Below are positions 16,701 to 25,720 of a DNA stretch of 64,000 bases, piece by piece (position 1 is the first letter of the stretch; the number at the start of each line of letters is the position of its first letter). The stretch comes from Candidatus Roizmanbacteria bacterium. GTDB taxonomy: Bacteria > Patescibacteriota > Microgenomatia > UBA1406 > GWC2-37-13. The stretch covers positions 62,001 to 126,000 of the forward strand of contig JAAZNM010000004.1 of the NCBI GenBank assembly GCA_012798265.1, given 5' to 3'. The position numbers were made by a program, and so were the translations under genes. The notes beneath the pieces are model-generated. The model searched no databases, was not told where the DNA came from, and was given only the letters and a program-made list of their open reading frames with translations.

Positions 16701-17434
16701 TCGGAGGGTTTGATGAAAAAGGCGATTTCAGTTACGGGGACCAGAAGTTTTTCTATATGCTGGGTCAGGTATGGACTCTTAAGCAGGGCGATATCAATCC
16801 GTTTACCGCCGACCTAAACCACTTTGCCCTTTATGAACAGTTGGGAAAACCTGGTGAAGATGTGGTTAAGCGTTATCTTGGTGATACTCAGGCGGTGAGG
16901 AAGATGATCGAAGGCGTGGCCCAGCTTGACCAAAAACTGCTTCATGCGGCCAACTCCGGCGACCTTAAGGAAATATATGAGATCCACAAGTCGGTATACG
17001 GCACTTTAAGGGCGATTATCAGCGAAGAGTACGCTTTCCGGGCCAACTACATAATGGCCTCAATCGTCGCCAAGTTTTTTTATGAACATAGCTTAACCCG
17101 GGTTTCCGGTATGCCCTCAATAATCAGTTATCTGTTTAAGTCGGGATTAGGTCATAATTCGGCTCTGTCAAAAATAGTCACCCATAATCGTCACGCCAAA
17201 ACCATGGATGAAAATGGCGTTAGGGATTATTTTATGAAACTGGCTTATGACATGCATGTCATTGCTCCTGAAGGAGTATGGTCTAGGGAACAACTAGAGT
17301 TGGCGTACGACGCCAAAACCGATACGTTCCTTTTTGGCGACGCCATTCCGAACTTCACCTACTTCCTTTTGTTTTACCTGTGGTGGATCTATATGAAAAG
17401 GGCCATGGAAGAGGCAGAAGGAAAGAAAAAATAG
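13760..17434 (+). CDS. Large 1224-residue protein, unknown family, first gene of the secretion-like block
   Basis: No family is recognised. The N-terminal 110 residues are Ala/Glu/Lys-rich and probably coiled coil (EEVKKEVDQAKAAHKEDDLG; RRIIEEVQQVLLHAQEAVDS). The rest looks largely helical and charged, with no signal peptide and no nucleotide-binding motif. One hydrophobic stretch lies at the very end (NFTYFLLFYLWWIYMKRAME), suggesting a tail anchor or membrane contact with the body in the cytoplasm. A segment around 15.8-16.6 kb is noticeably more AT-rich than its surroundings. It precedes the pilin-like secreted protein by 32 bp on the same strand. A scaffold or cytoplasmic part of the same machine is a guess from position. 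Confidence 0.8.
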   Translation: MASPDTNESKPVVDEVVAKAREEVKKEVDQAKAAHKEDDLGRRIIEEVQQVLLHAQEAVDSEQKGNFNQKRIEAEKVQRALARAAEAAKEGIKVSSSDQGQDLLVRLAGKNLTPSVSSAIEVTLADFILGDKPITFSSSGASKTEFETAMGNLQALNYVAGNMMVDFLKQASRKGVIPLKEEEIEQKLSPEIQEKEDPRMRRRNIPSKEDRQGFDDLYKKINSALQDNLANAPDDKKLTGDERTKLKMFLFGDSDIPASELERIFGKLDLVKHGLKREDLAHYSRFYEKNFRQIDVEEIIGMMTNHTLIRHLEDATRVFNINYLRGEGKEGQDILYFKKNDQGVEEVVLDRKRFKKLINNYYYLALKEVHANSSKMFNEIFDPYQHGYYFGGLKGLVGNLCDGLRDQFFQGDPEMKRFLDDVRGRYQASILTYAETFHNLPLYARDASSFEKWPQFLGYLFPSELAEVFDPDDPLMEIARHEIPMYLRRRVVLNGNKMPSDLFSGNYDKEGAQYGFKDRNKMIEILKARVNELGLKVEDWEFERAMTYSLGIGIATLNDIEVLCTADPNTGDFRSLHPLMPVLSAKHNWGLGRGYPDSSYIPDLLQMDVTLFPEERGFLSRLLKKKSWVPKAFHEKVIGNVQKYGDKVFDAMLGHEGQYQELLSMINIGTSLNSRAGWRVLPIREKLRGYAAKDGGYGLNMKWGDARKTWGKKEWRQYVELAMKLYGGSAIWWVNQADRLDPEMRRFLTKHLHGDYDEMEKEYHEYNKGGKSLKKEFEITVNGKQRKINFLEAKNIRNYQFRAEAFYMYMKRNPGDFVLLLSQMAPELLNANTNYFLSESEFKKNIPGGKSKIDIEKDLAIRAMLEARWGPQMETLGKIRSWIFNDFKNSREAIINEGKKEGDKDWVKLGKDKLIEYLVEQSGNAYEKVLKDKARHVDKDGKPLPDTTRSYVERGDFDDPELARLIFDENGLMGILKEEDFGGFDEKGDFSYGDQKFFYMLGQVWTLKQGDINPFTADLNHFALYEQLGKPGEDVVKRYLGDTQAVRKMIEGVAQLDQKLLHAANSGDLKEIYEIHKSVYGTLRAIISEEYAFRANYIMASIVAKFFYEHSLTRVSGMPSIISYLFKSGLGHNSALSKIVTHNRHAKTMDENGVRDYFMKLAYDMHVIAPEGVWSREQLELAYDAKTDTFLFGDAIPNFTYFLLFYLWWIYMKRAMEEAEGKKK

Positions 17435-17466
17435 ACTATTTTTTGGTTTTCTTGTATAAATAGAAT

Positions 17467-18279
17467 ATGAGAAAAATTCTTCAAATAATAATATTGATTG
17501 TTGGCGTAATTTTAATTACTTCAAAAGTCAGGGCCGACGTTCCTTCGCCAACACCAACCTCAAGTATACCGATCCCAACAATAGTAGTTCCAAGTGCGGT
17601 AATTTCCTCAGCTCCAATGTTGCCTGGAGTCAATTGTGGAGATACTTATGCGACTTCTCCAAACAATCGTTGTTGTGTACATCAACCAATTGTTTTTAGC
17701 ATACCAAGGCCTAACGTTATAGGGATAGATCAGATAGTAGATGTAGTTAACCCTTTGGTTGATTCGATATTGAGGCCATTATTCAGTCCCTTTAATAACT
17801 ATGCCCAAAGTATTGTCCAGCCATGCGTCAGTGGGTTTCCAAGTACTCCTGGAGATCTGACCAATCCAAGTTGTGTATGCAATGCCTCTCCTCCTCAGGC
17901 ACCTTTGACGCAACTGTTGTATTTATGCAAAAACGTCAGTCCAAAAGAACAAGGACAGTGTGAGAGCTGTCTTAAAGGAACGGGCAGTTCGGGTACGGTT
18001 GGAGTTTGGACAGGTATAGGTTGCATATATACCGATTTTGGTACTTTTATCAAAGAAAAAGTCTTTGGTTTTGGGGTTGGCATGGCCGGAATAGTAGCCT
18101 TACTTTGCATAATCTACGCGGCTTTCAGCATGCAGACTTCAAGGGGCAATGCCGAAAAGATAAAAAAAGCTCAGGAGATGCTGACTTCATGCATAATGGG
18201 ACTGATGTTGGTTATTTTCTCGATATTTATACTGAGATTGATTGGGGTGAATATTCTGAAGATTCCCGGTTTTAGCTGA
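17467..18279 (+). CDS. Secreted Cys-rich protein with C-terminal VirB2-like pilin module
   Basis: A 270-residue protein. It has a signal peptide (about 1-23, ending VRA before DVPSPTPTSS), a Pro/Ser/Thr linker (24-50), and an ectodomain (about 55-190) with ten Cys (57, 69, 70, 120, 136, 138, 154, 165, 168, 186), probably disulphide-bonded. The C-terminal part is a two-helix pilin-like module (about 200-262) with GNAEKIKKAQEMLTSCIMG. That last part matches the three short pilin-like proteins in this window. The combination suggests a pilin-like subunit displaying a folded extracellular domain. TATAAA at 17455-17460 ends 6 nt before the ATG. It converges on the VirB6-like gene with only 2 bp between stops. 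Confidence 0.75.
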   Translation: MRKILQIIILIVGVILITSKVRADVPSPTPTSSIPIPTIVVPSAVISSAPMLPGVNCGDTYATSPNNRCCVHQPIVFSIPRPNVIGIDQIVDVVNPLVDSILRPLFSPFNNYAQSIVQPCVSGFPSTPGDLTNPSCVCNASPPQAPLTQLLYLCKNVSPKEQGQCESCLKGTGSSGTVGVWTGIGCIYTDFGTFIKEKVFGFGVGMAGIVALLCIIYAAFSMQTSRGNAEKIKKAQEMLTSCIMGLMLVIFSIFILRLIGVNILKIPGFS

Positions 18280-18281
18280 TC

Positions 18282-19991
18282 TTAAAACTGGCCCTCTTTC
18301 TTCAATTGGGCTAGTTTCTTAGCCATAAGCTCTCCTTGTTGAGGCGGCATCAATCCTTTATTCGCTAGAGTCTCATAAATTTTGCTGCCCATGATTTTTC
18401 CACCAATTATCGGCATTTGGGTCAAAGAGGTAAATGTGCCAAAGCCGGTTTGGGCACCGGTCCAAGCCGCTCCGACTCCGCCAAAGAAGGTGCCAAGACC
18501 AAGATTAATCGGCATCGGTTTAATTCCTAACATCTCTCTAACCATTTTTACAAGATCGGGTATCATCAAGATAATACCCATGCCGATGAACATTGAAAAA
18601 GTGTTGGCGCTGAGGCTGCCTAAAAATGGAGGAGCCCAGAACGTATACACGGGATTGTTGGTGGTATTAGCTATGATGTATCCTGCGATAAGCAAAATTA
18701 CGACAACCGGAAAGGTCAAAAGGTCGCCCATCAAATTTTTCAGCCAATAGGAAAAAGCATTTTTTCCAGGGATAGCTTCAAATACTATAAAAATAGGAGC
18801 AAATATAATCATAAGGACTATTCTTATATAAGTGGTAAACAACAGGAAAAATATTCTAAAAAGGACAAATATGATGGTAAGAAGAACTAAAAGTCCAATC
18901 ACCAATTGAGGAGCAAGAAAAAAACCAAAAGCCAAGGCAAGTATTATTATGATAAAACCAAGAACAATGTTAAGGGCCCCACTTGGTATTTTTCCCAGGG
19001 AAAAAGTAAAAGCATCTATATTGTCAAAAATTTCCGTAACTTTACCTAAAGTCGAGATATTACTTAACTGGAAAAAAAGCCAACCACCCAATATCAACCC
19101 AACAATTCCTCTTATTAAGATATTTACGAATAAAGGCATTATCTTCAAAAGCTCGTTGCCTAATCTGAAAAGAAAATCAAAGCTGGACAATATAGGTATA
19201 CCACCTTTGTTGGGAATCATAAATTCACCCAAAGATCCAAGATCGCCGCTAATAAGTTTTTGTTGGAAATCGGCAGGATTATAAAAAGAACCGTTATTGC
19301 TCATAATGTAAATAGCTATTCCGATCATAAAGTACATTATGTCGATAAGGAATCCGGCGATGGCAAAAGAAAAAGTGATTAAAAGAAGAGCTATCACTAT
19401 TCTTGGCAAACTGTTTTCAACCGAAATTACCGTCTGGGGATTAATCTTCATCCGGAACATGATCATAAAACCGATACTGATCATAATCAGTACTAGAATA
19501 AGATAGGTGATGTCCCGAAAAACCTTCCAAAGATTCATAAACGGTTTAACCGCAGCGAAACCAATTCCTTCAGCCGCATATGTTTTGGGGATAAAACCGC
19601 TGTTTTGCAGTCCCGAGTATACCCAGTATGCGCCAGAAGCCGGAGGATTTATATATGGAAGCACGATCATGTTAGACATCATACCCAATATGCTTGTTTT
19701 ATAGTTTTTTTCGCCGTCGTCAGGATTATCGGTACAAGCTTCTCCAAGCGTTCCGCATACGACTATTCTATATATGGCTAAACTGATTTTTCCTTCCTTG
19801 GTGGAGGCAAGTTTTTTGTCGCTTAATACTTTATATATATTTTCCCGGTTTTTTTGTATGGGGTCGTAGCTTATTTTTGGCTTGTCCTTGTTTATAAAAT
19901 AAAACAATAGGCTTACTACGGAGACATATACGGCTACCACCAGAAATAATTTTCTTAAAAGTAATAGGGTTTTCTTAAAAAAAGAAGCCAT
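18282..19991 (-). CDS. Polytopic membrane protein, VirB6/TrbL-like
   Basis: A 569-residue protein with an N-terminal signal-anchor helix (about 10-32), an extracytoplasmic segment (about 33-150) containing one Cys pair (CGTLGEAC), then about eight to ten long hydrophobic helices (about 155-495) and a cytoplasmic Gly-rich tail ending in basic helices (GELMAKKLAQLKKEGQF). The helix pattern, including FRMKINPQTVISVENSLPRI after the second helix, is like CPR polytopic proteins annotated as VirB6/TrbL-type channel subunits of type IV secretion. This family assignment is by layout, not by a strict motif. It is the last gene of a probable three-gene minus-strand transcript behind the two anchored proteins. 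Confidence 0.6.
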   Translation of the reverse strand: MASFFKKTLLLLRKLFLVVAVYVSVVSLLFYFINKDKPKISYDPIQKNRENIYKVLSDKKLASTKEGKISLAIYRIVVCGTLGEACTDNPDDGEKNYKTSILGMMSNMIVLPYINPPASGAYWVYSGLQNSGFIPKTYAAEGIGFAAVKPFMNLWKVFRDITYLILVLIMISIGFMIMFRMKINPQTVISVENSLPRIVIALLLITFSFAIAGFLIDIMYFMIGIAIYIMSNNGSFYNPADFQQKLISGDLGSLGEFMIPNKGGIPILSSFDFLFRLGNELLKIMPLFVNILIRGIVGLILGGWLFFQLSNISTLGKVTEIFDNIDAFTFSLGKIPSGALNIVLGFIIIILALAFGFFLAPQLVIGLLVLLTIIFVLFRIFFLLFTTYIRIVLMIIFAPIFIVFEAIPGKNAFSYWLKNLMGDLLTFPVVVILLIAGYIIANTTNNPVYTFWAPPFLGSLSANTFSMFIGMGIILMIPDLVKMVREMLGIKPMPINLGLGTFFGGVGAAWTGAQTGFGTFTSLTQMPIIGGKIMGSKIYETLANKGLMPPQQGELMAKKLAQLKKEGQF

Positions 19992-20033
19992 ATATTGATT
20001 TAATAAAAAAAATCACGGAAAATCAATCGGCAT

Positions 20034-20474
20034 TTATTTGAGTATGAATCTGCCCATGGAAAGACTTGAATAATTTGCTTTTAACCACTGTTCAAATTTG
20101 GTTTGGTTATCTGCTTTTGGAGAGGCTATATTAACGATAAATTTGTCTTGGCTATAATCGAAATTGATAGTGAATCCGTCGTTTTCCAACGGCAGCTTGT
20201 TTTTGAGGTTCAGTTCCTGTTTGGTTTCGTTAAGGAGCTCGGGAGCGATCGTCTCTTCTTTTACTCCGGTAAAGCCGGTCGGCATAACTTCGGTTGTCGT
20301 AACAGAGGCGGCCTGACTGACGGAATTGACTGAGGTTGGGCTGGGTAGGGGAGTGATACTGTTTGACGTTGAGGTATCTTTGTGATTCCTGAGGATCGAT
20401 AATAATACTATTAATACGATAACTATAATTAAACCGAAAATTGCCGCATATATCTTCAAGTTATTTTTTGACAT
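20034..20474 (-). CDS. Membrane-anchored exoprotein sharing a module with the adjacent C39 protein
   Basis: A 146-residue protein with one N-terminal membrane helix (about 8-28), a Ser/Thr/Pro linker (32-65), and a small external domain. Residues 99-134 (DGFTINFDYSQDKFIVNIAS, then ADNQTKFEQWLKAN) align with residues 73-106 of the C39 protein encoded 3 bp upstream: FT-x(9)-DK(F/Y)-(I/V)(V/I) and AD-x(4,5)-W(L/I)K-x-N. The module is not one I can name. The gene is probably cotranscribed with the C39 and VirB6-like genes. Confidence 0.65.
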   Translation of the reverse strand: MSKNNLKIYAAIFGLIIVIVLIVLLSILRNHKDTSTSNSITPLPSPTSVNSVSQAASVTTTEVMPTGFTGVKEETIAPELLNETKQELNLKNKLPLENDGFTINFDYSQDKFIVNIASPKADNQTKFEQWLKANYSSLSMGRFILK

Positions 20475-20477
20475 TTT

Positions 20478-21542
20478 TTATGGCTTTTTAACTCCTAAAA
20501 TTATACGGTATTTGGGAAAAGGATATTTACTGTTTTCGTTAAAGGGAGGCGCTTGAAAGCGGCCGTAAAAAGGGTCGTAAGCCCAGACGTTGCCGCCGCT
20601 GTCTATATCGGTGATCCAGAAATAATGGCCGCAACCGCCGTCGCAGTAATTGGCCAAAGCAAACAGAGTCCAACCTCCGTTTAGGTATCCTTTCATGTCC
20701 GACGCCACTTCGTTGACGGTTGCCAAACCGTAGTATTTGTATCCGGTCGTGGTTAACCCGAGGCTGTCAAGGACTATCTTGGCCGAACTGTAATATGACC
20801 CACCGCATCCGATATACTGCCCTTTTTGTTTATAATAATCGACCATAGTCTGCGGATTGGTATTTTTGTCTTTATAGGAGGCGACGATCATGGCGATACT
20901 GGTCGGTCCGCATCCGGCCCGGCAGACCGTACAACCGTCAGGTAACGGATAGTTGTCGTAGCTTCCGCCGCATTGAGAGTAATAAACCAAGTTGCCGGCC
21001 GGAACCGGAACTGAAGAAGGCAAAGAAGTAGGGGTAATCTTATAAGTAGGTTTTGGAGTAAGAGTGATGTCGGCTGTTTTTTTAACGATCACTAATAGGT
21101 CGGTCAATAAATTGGCTATGCCGTTACTGACAACACCTTTATTTTTATCGGCGCTTCCGGAGCTTGTTTTGGAAGTACTGTTCTCGATATAAATATCAGG
21201 GTGTTGATCTCTGTCGGGAAGTTGATTCTTTTTTATCCAGTCGTCAATTTTTTGGTCAGCCTGGTCGTTTTTTTTGTCGATAACGTATTTATCTATTTCC
21301 GGGTGATATTCAGCCGTAAAGTAGTCGTCACTATAATAATACTTATTAGTATTGGTATAGGTACTGTCGTTTGACTCCTTATCATTATTAGAAGACTGAT
21401 TGTTCTGATACCCATATATGGGGGTAGGTGTGACCGAAGCCGTCTGTTTTTTCTCCTTTCGCTGAAGAAAAAAACTTAAGCCGATAATTATGATAAGGAG
21501 TATCAGCAAAACAAATCCTAAAATCGCGACGATTTTCTTCAT
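20478..21542 (-). CDS. Membrane-anchored C39-like (papain-fold) cysteine peptidase
   Basis: A 354-residue protein from ATG 21542 ([10 protein letters not shown]); the frame is open 7 codons earlier but overlaps the divergent gene's leader. One anchor helix (about 5-26), Ser/Asn/Thr linkers, the shared module (73-106), then a C39_2-type domain (about 183-354). Catalytic residues are visible: Cys211 in [13 protein letters not shown], His306 in [13 protein letters not shown] and Asp323 in AYDPFYG. Further Cys (191, 204, 207, 246, 300, 304) may form disulphides. It would act outside the membrane, cutting peptide or peptidoglycan cross-links; the substrate is unknown. It is divergent from the Clp ATPase gene, with 35 bp between starts. 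Confidence 0.78.
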   Translation of the reverse strand: MKKIVAILGFVLLILLIIIIGLSFFLQRKEKKQTASVTPTPIYGYQNNQSSNNDKESNDSTYTNTNKYYYSDDYFTAEYHPEIDKYVIDKKNDQADQKIDDWIKKNQLPDRDQHPDIYIENSTSKTSSGSADKNKGVVSNGIANLLTDLLVIVKKTADITLTPKPTYKITPTSLPSSVPVPAGNLVYYSQCGGSYDNYPLPDGCTVCRAGCGPTSIAMIVASYKDKNTNPQTMVDYYKQKGQYIGCGGSYYSSAKIVLDSLGLTTTGYKYYGLATVNEVASDMKGYLNGGWTLFALANYCDGGCGHYFWITDIDSGGNVWAYDPFYGRFQAPPFNENSKYPFPKYRIILGVKKP

Positions 21543-21577
21543 TGACAAAAAACAAAAAATCAATAATAATAAAAAAT

Positions 21578-24500
21578 ATGGCCTTTTTTGATTTTATAAA
21601 AAAACCGACGGCAAATGCAAACGATCAATCGACTCCGGTTCCTCCGCAACCTGTACAGAGCTCTCCAAAGCCCTATTCAGGCATAGGTAATCCGCCTTCG
21701 GGTCAGGCATATTCCGGCATCGGCAGTCCGCCTTCTTCGACTGCGACTCAGCCTGTTGGGCCGACCGCGGTCCCACCAGCAAACCAGCCGCCGGTCAATC
21801 AGTTTTTGAGTAAACAGCAGCAGGTTAATAACATAAAAAACTTGATTAACGACCCGAAATTAGTCCATCCGAATACGGATAAACCGTCTCAAGATCCTAA
21901 AAAACCGTCACCGACGGATTTAAACAAAAGTCCAAGTCCAACCGGACCGGTCAAATCCGGATCTCCGGCGCCGGGCGCCACCGATAAAAAAAAGGAAGAT
22001 ATCGATCTGATGACTCATCTGACCCAAAGATCGAACAGGGTTTTTCTCTCGGCCCAAACCAAAGCCAAAGAACTGAAAACCCAGTTTATCGACAGCGAAC
22101 ATCTTCTTCATGGTTTGCTTTCTGATACTGAGATATACAATCTTTTAGTTGAGATGAAGATCCAGCCTCAAGTAGTTGAAGAGGAGCTGGCCAAGATTTA
22201 CAAAAGGGAGAATGTCCAGACTTTGCCCCAGCCTTCACCGAGGATCAAAAGAATCCTTGACAACTCATTGGTCATTGCCCGCAAACTTGGTTTTGAATTT
22301 ATTTCTCCTGAACATTTATTACTGTCTTTGTATGAAGAAGGTGAAGGAGCCGGAGCCAGGATTCTTTCCAAACTGGGGGCAAAAAAAGAAGAACTGAACA
22401 AAAAGATCGTCGGCAGGAAAGAAGGATTGGAAGCCGATCAGAAAGAAGCGGAAAAAAAGAAAAGTTCGCTGGAGGAGTTTACTATCGATCTGACGGCTAA
22501 GGCTTCCCAGGGATTGCTTGATCCGGTGGTTGAGCGTTCTGAGGTGATAGAGAGGGCGATACATATTTTATCCCGCCGAACCAAAAACAACCCGGCCCTG
22601 GTCGGAGAGGCCGGCGTCGGTAAAACCGCCATTATTGAAGGACTGGCCCAGAAAATAGTTTCCAAACAGGTACCGGAGCCGCTTTTGAACAAAAAAATCC
22701 TCCAACTGGATCTGATGAGTATTTTGGCCGGGGCTTCGCACAGGGGAGAGTTTGAAGAAAGGATGAAGAACCTGATCGAAGAGGTCAAAAGTAGCCAAGG
22801 GCAGATAATTCTTTTTATTGACGAGATTCACAATATCGTCGGTGCCGGGTCATCGGGCGAGGGATCGCTTGATGCCTCAAACTTCCTTAAACCGGCCTTG
22901 GCCCGCGGCGAAATTCAGCTTATCGGAGCGACTACTTTAACCGAATACCGGAAATACATCGAAAAAGATCCGGCTTTGGAAAGAAGATTCCAACCGGTAA
23001 TCGTGCCGGAACCGACAGAAGAGCAGGCAATAAAAATGCTCAAAGCCATAAAAGACAAATACGAAGCCTTCCATAGGGTTAAGATACCGGAGGCGGCCGT
23101 TGACGGTGCGGTTGTCCTGTCAAAACGCTATATCGGTGACCGTTTCCTGCCCGATAAGGCGGTTGATCTTATCGATGAAGCGTCGTCAGCCGTAAGGTTG
23201 CCGATGATTTCACTCCCCGAGGAAATCCGCTCCGTCGAAACGAGGATGGCCGAGTTGAACCAAGAACTAAAAGAGACTGAGAAAACCGGTGACAAAGTCA
23301 GGGGCCGGATATTAAGGTCGAAGATCGATGATACCCAGTCGGTCCTTAAGGAAAAACAGGAAGAATACAATCTGAAAAAATCGCAGACGACGACGGAGGT
23401 AACGGTCGATATCATAAAAGATATCATCTCCCGCTGGACGGGTATTCCGGTCTCAAAAATTACCGCAAGCGAGGTGGAAAGGTTGGCTAATCTGGAGAAG
23501 ATCATGCACGAACGTCTGATAGACCAGGAGGCGGCGGTTACCGCCGTTGCCCAGGCGGTCAGGCGCGGTAAAGCCGGTTTGAAGTCGACCCAAAGGCCGA
23601 TCGGCAGTTTCGTTTTCCTGGGTCCGACCGGCGTCGGTAAAACCGAGCTGGCCAAAACCTTAGCCGATATCCTTTTCGGCCAGGAAGAAGCGATGGTAAG
23701 GTTCGATATGACCGAATACATGGAAAAACATGAAGTGGCCAAATTATTGGGAGCACCGCCCGGATATGTCGGTTATGAAGAGGGTGGTAAACTTACCGAG
23801 GCTGTCAGGCGGCGTCCGTATTCGGTCGTACTTTTTGACGAGGTGGAAAAAGCCCATCCGGATATCTTCAATATCCTTCTTCAGATACTTGACGACGGGC
23901 GTCTGACCGATAACAAAGGCAAGGTCATCTCTTTCAAGAATACGGTAGTTATCTGTACTTCGAATATCGGCACCAAAGTAATCCAGGACGAACTGCTGAA
24001 AAACGGCAAGACCGAAGTCGAAGAGCCGCCGGTGTTATCAACCTATGCCTTTTCTCCAAGAGGCAGGGAGATACTGACGATCGGCAACAAGTATTTCGAA
24101 CAGGAAAAAAAGAGCGAGTCGGGTGAAGGCGAGTGGAAAAGTCAGATGCTTCTTGATTATTTCGCCGGACAGCAGGTCGATCCAAAAGTAGAGTTTCCGG
24201 TTTACGGTTTCGATACCCAAGCGATATCTCCCCAGGGCGAAGAGATAATCACCAAAAACGATAAAGTCTATCTGAGGAAGTCGACCACGGCCAAAACATG
24301 GAACAGCAGTAATCTTATCGAATACTTCAAGGAAGGAGTGGTTATCAACGCTCTTCCTGATGCACCGGATGAACAGCTGCCGACAGTCAAACTTAAGACG
24401 CATGCTTTTACCCCTGACGAGAACGAGGTAGTCACCTACAAAGACCGTTATTGGATGCGTAAACAGGGGACCAAGGATTGGCAAACATGTCTTTTGAAAG

Positions 24501-25387
24501 ACTATTTTGTTGATCAGTCTTTGGATAAGGGCAGTCTACCGACTACCCACTGGGATGTCCATACTTTTTCCCCGACAGGGACAGAGGTCGTTATTCTCGA
24601 GAATAACGTTTATATGAGAAAAACCGGAGAAAAAGCCTGGAAATCCGTTACCTTAAAAGAGTACTTCGGCAAAGACTTCCCGTTGGAAAAAGAAATAGAG
24701 GAAAAGAAAAAAGTCGAGGATGAGGTCGACGGCAAAAAATATCAGGGCATAAAAGGCAAGGTTATGGAGGAGTTGCGCAAGTTTTTCCGCCCGGAACTTA
24801 TCAACCGGTTTGACGAAGTAATTATTTTCGAGCCGTTGAAGTTTGTCCATATGATGGCCATAGTCAAACTTCAGTTAAAAGGCGTCGGTAAACTGCTTGA
24901 AGATCAGAGTATAGGATTTGCCTATACGGATTCCGCAGTCAAGGAGATAGTCAGGGCCGGTTTTGATCCTATCTATGGAGCCAGGCCGTTAAGACGGGCG
25001 ATACAAAAACTGGTCGAAAACCCGATATCGACGTTGATTATCGAACAAAAAGTCAAACCGGCCGACCAGTTGACGGTAGATTTTGATGGTGACAGTTTCA
25101 TATTCAACGTCGAGAAAACCGAACTGGTGCAGGTGGATAAAGCCAATCCGGTAAAAAAATTCAAATGCCAGACTTGCGGAGCCGAATTTGAAACCGAGAT
25201 CGTCAAAAACTCGACCTTGATCTGTCCTAAGTGTGCCTCGAAAAAACTTCAAGAGTTGGTCGCCAAACCAGAAGAAAAAAAGCCAGAGATCCAAACCCAA
25301 GTTCCTGTTAAGACTAACGGGGCTGCTAAAAAAACGTTACCGACAGAATCTCAAACAGGAAGTCCACAAGTCTCGGCAGCCGCTTAA
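21578..25387 (+). CDS. Clp/Hsp100 AAA+ unfoldase (ClpC/ClpB-like) with four-repeat insertion and C-terminal zinc ribbon
   Basis: A 1269-residue protein from ATG 21578. Order: Pro/Ser-rich N-terminus (1-140); Clp-N repeats (about 145-280); AAA-1 with GEAGVGKT (343-350) and LFIDE (412-416); short middle region (about 545-605); AAA-2 with GPTGVGKT (682-689), LFDE (752-755) and sensor-1 TSN (794-796). An insertion of about 245 residues (811-1055) follows, with four repeats ending at about 862, 917, 977 and 1030. Then [11 protein letters not shown] (arginine finger), D2-small with GARPLRR (1134-1140), and a CxxC...CxxC ribbon (1197, 1200, 1216, 1219). In ClpA/ClpC the ClpP-docking loop lies where the insertion is. 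It unfolds proteins with ATP in the cytosol; partners are unknown. Confidence 0.88.
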   Translation: MAFFDFIKKPTANANDQSTPVPPQPVQSSPKPYSGIGNPPSGQAYSGIGSPPSSTATQPVGPTAVPPANQPPVNQFLSKQQQVNNIKNLINDPKLVHPNTDKPSQDPKKPSPTDLNKSPSPTGPVKSGSPAPGATDKKKEDIDLMTHLTQRSNRVFLSAQTKAKELKTQFIDSEHLLHGLLSDTEIYNLLVEMKIQPQVVEEELAKIYKRENVQTLPQPSPRIKRILDNSLVIARKLGFEFISPEHLLLSLYEEGEGAGARILSKLGAKKEELNKKIVGRKEGLEADQKEAEKKKSSLEEFTIDLTAKASQGLLDPVVERSEVIERAIHILSRRTKNNPALVGEAGVGKTAIIEGLAQKIVSKQVPEPLLNKKILQLDLMSILAGASHRGEFEERMKNLIEEVKSSQGQIILFIDEIHNIVGAGSSGEGSLDASNFLKPALARGEIQLIGATTLTEYRKYIEKDPALERRFQPVIVPEPTEEQAIKMLKAIKDKYEAFHRVKIPEAAVDGAVVLSKRYIGDRFLPDKAVDLIDEASSAVRLPMISLPEEIRSVETRMAELNQELKETEKTGDKVRGRILRSKIDDTQSVLKEKQEEYNLKKSQTTTEVTVDIIKDIISRWTGIPVSKITASEVERLANLEKIMHERLIDQEAAVTAVAQAVRRGKAGLKSTQRPIGSFVFLGPTGVGKTELAKTLADILFGQEEAMVRFDMTEYMEKHEVAKLLGAPPGYVGYEEGGKLTEAVRRRPYSVVLFDEVEKAHPDIFNILLQILDDGRLTDNKGKVISFKNTVVICTSNIGTKVIQDELLKNGKTEVEEPPVLSTYAFSPRGREILTIGNKYFEQEKKSESGEGEWKSQMLLDYFAGQQVDPKVEFPVYGFDTQAISPQGEEIITKNDKVYLRKSTTAKTWNSSNLIEYFKEGVVINALPDAPDEQLPTVKLKTHAFTPDENEVVTYKDRYWMRKQGTKDWQTCLLKDYFVDQSLDKGSLPTTHWDVHTFSPTGTEVVILENNVYMRKTGEKAWKSVTLKEYFGKDFPLEKEIEEKKKVEDEVDGKKYQGIKGKVMEELRKFFRPELINRFDEVIIFEPLKFVHMMAIVKLQLKGVGKLLEDQSIGFAYTDSAVKEIVRAGFDPIYGARPLRRAIQKLVENPISTLIIEQKVKPADQLTVDFDGDSFIFNVEKTELVQVDKANPVKKFKCQTCGAEFETEIVKNSTLICPKCASKKLQELVAKPEEKKPEIQTQVPVKTNGAAKKTLPTESQTGSPQVSAAA

Positions 25388-25402
25388 TTTATATATTAAC
25401 TT

Positions 25403-25720
25403 ATGTTAAATTACACCCCGCTAGATTTGGAAAAGCTCAAAAAAAAAGATAACGGAGTCAATACGATGTTGCTTCTGATGGCGACATTGACCGCCGGCAT
25501 ATTGGCGGTAATGCTTTTTGTCCTTATCCAAAAAAAAACCAGTCAAGAGCAACTGCCAAGCACGACCTATACCGATACGAGTATCGAGTCGCCTACGCCT
25601 TCATTGACCGGTGAGGAGATGATGCCGACGGCAAGCGTCAGTCCGGTGCTTGATATAAGTCCCGCAGTTTCATCCCCATCGGGCCAATCGGCATCGTCGA
25701 CTCCAGAGCTAACAAAATGA
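25403..25720 (+). CDS. Small single-TM protein with Ser/Thr/Pro tail
   Basis: A 105-residue protein: charged N-terminus (1-20), one helix (about 22-43, LLLMATLTAGILAVMLFVLI), then a Ser/Thr/Pro-rich external tail of about 60 residues with no recognised motif. It starts 15 bp after the Clp ATPase stop and its own stop overlaps the next ATG (ATGA, 25717-25720), so it belongs to the same transcript. TATATT at 25392-25397 lies 5 nt before the ATG. A spacer or anchor role in the complex is possible but not shown. Confidence 0.65.
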   Translation: MLNYTPLDLEKLKKKDNGVNTMLLLMATLTAGILAVMLFVLIQKKTSQEQLPSTTYTDTSIESPTPSLTGEEMMPTASVSPVLDISPAVSSPSGQSASSTPELTK

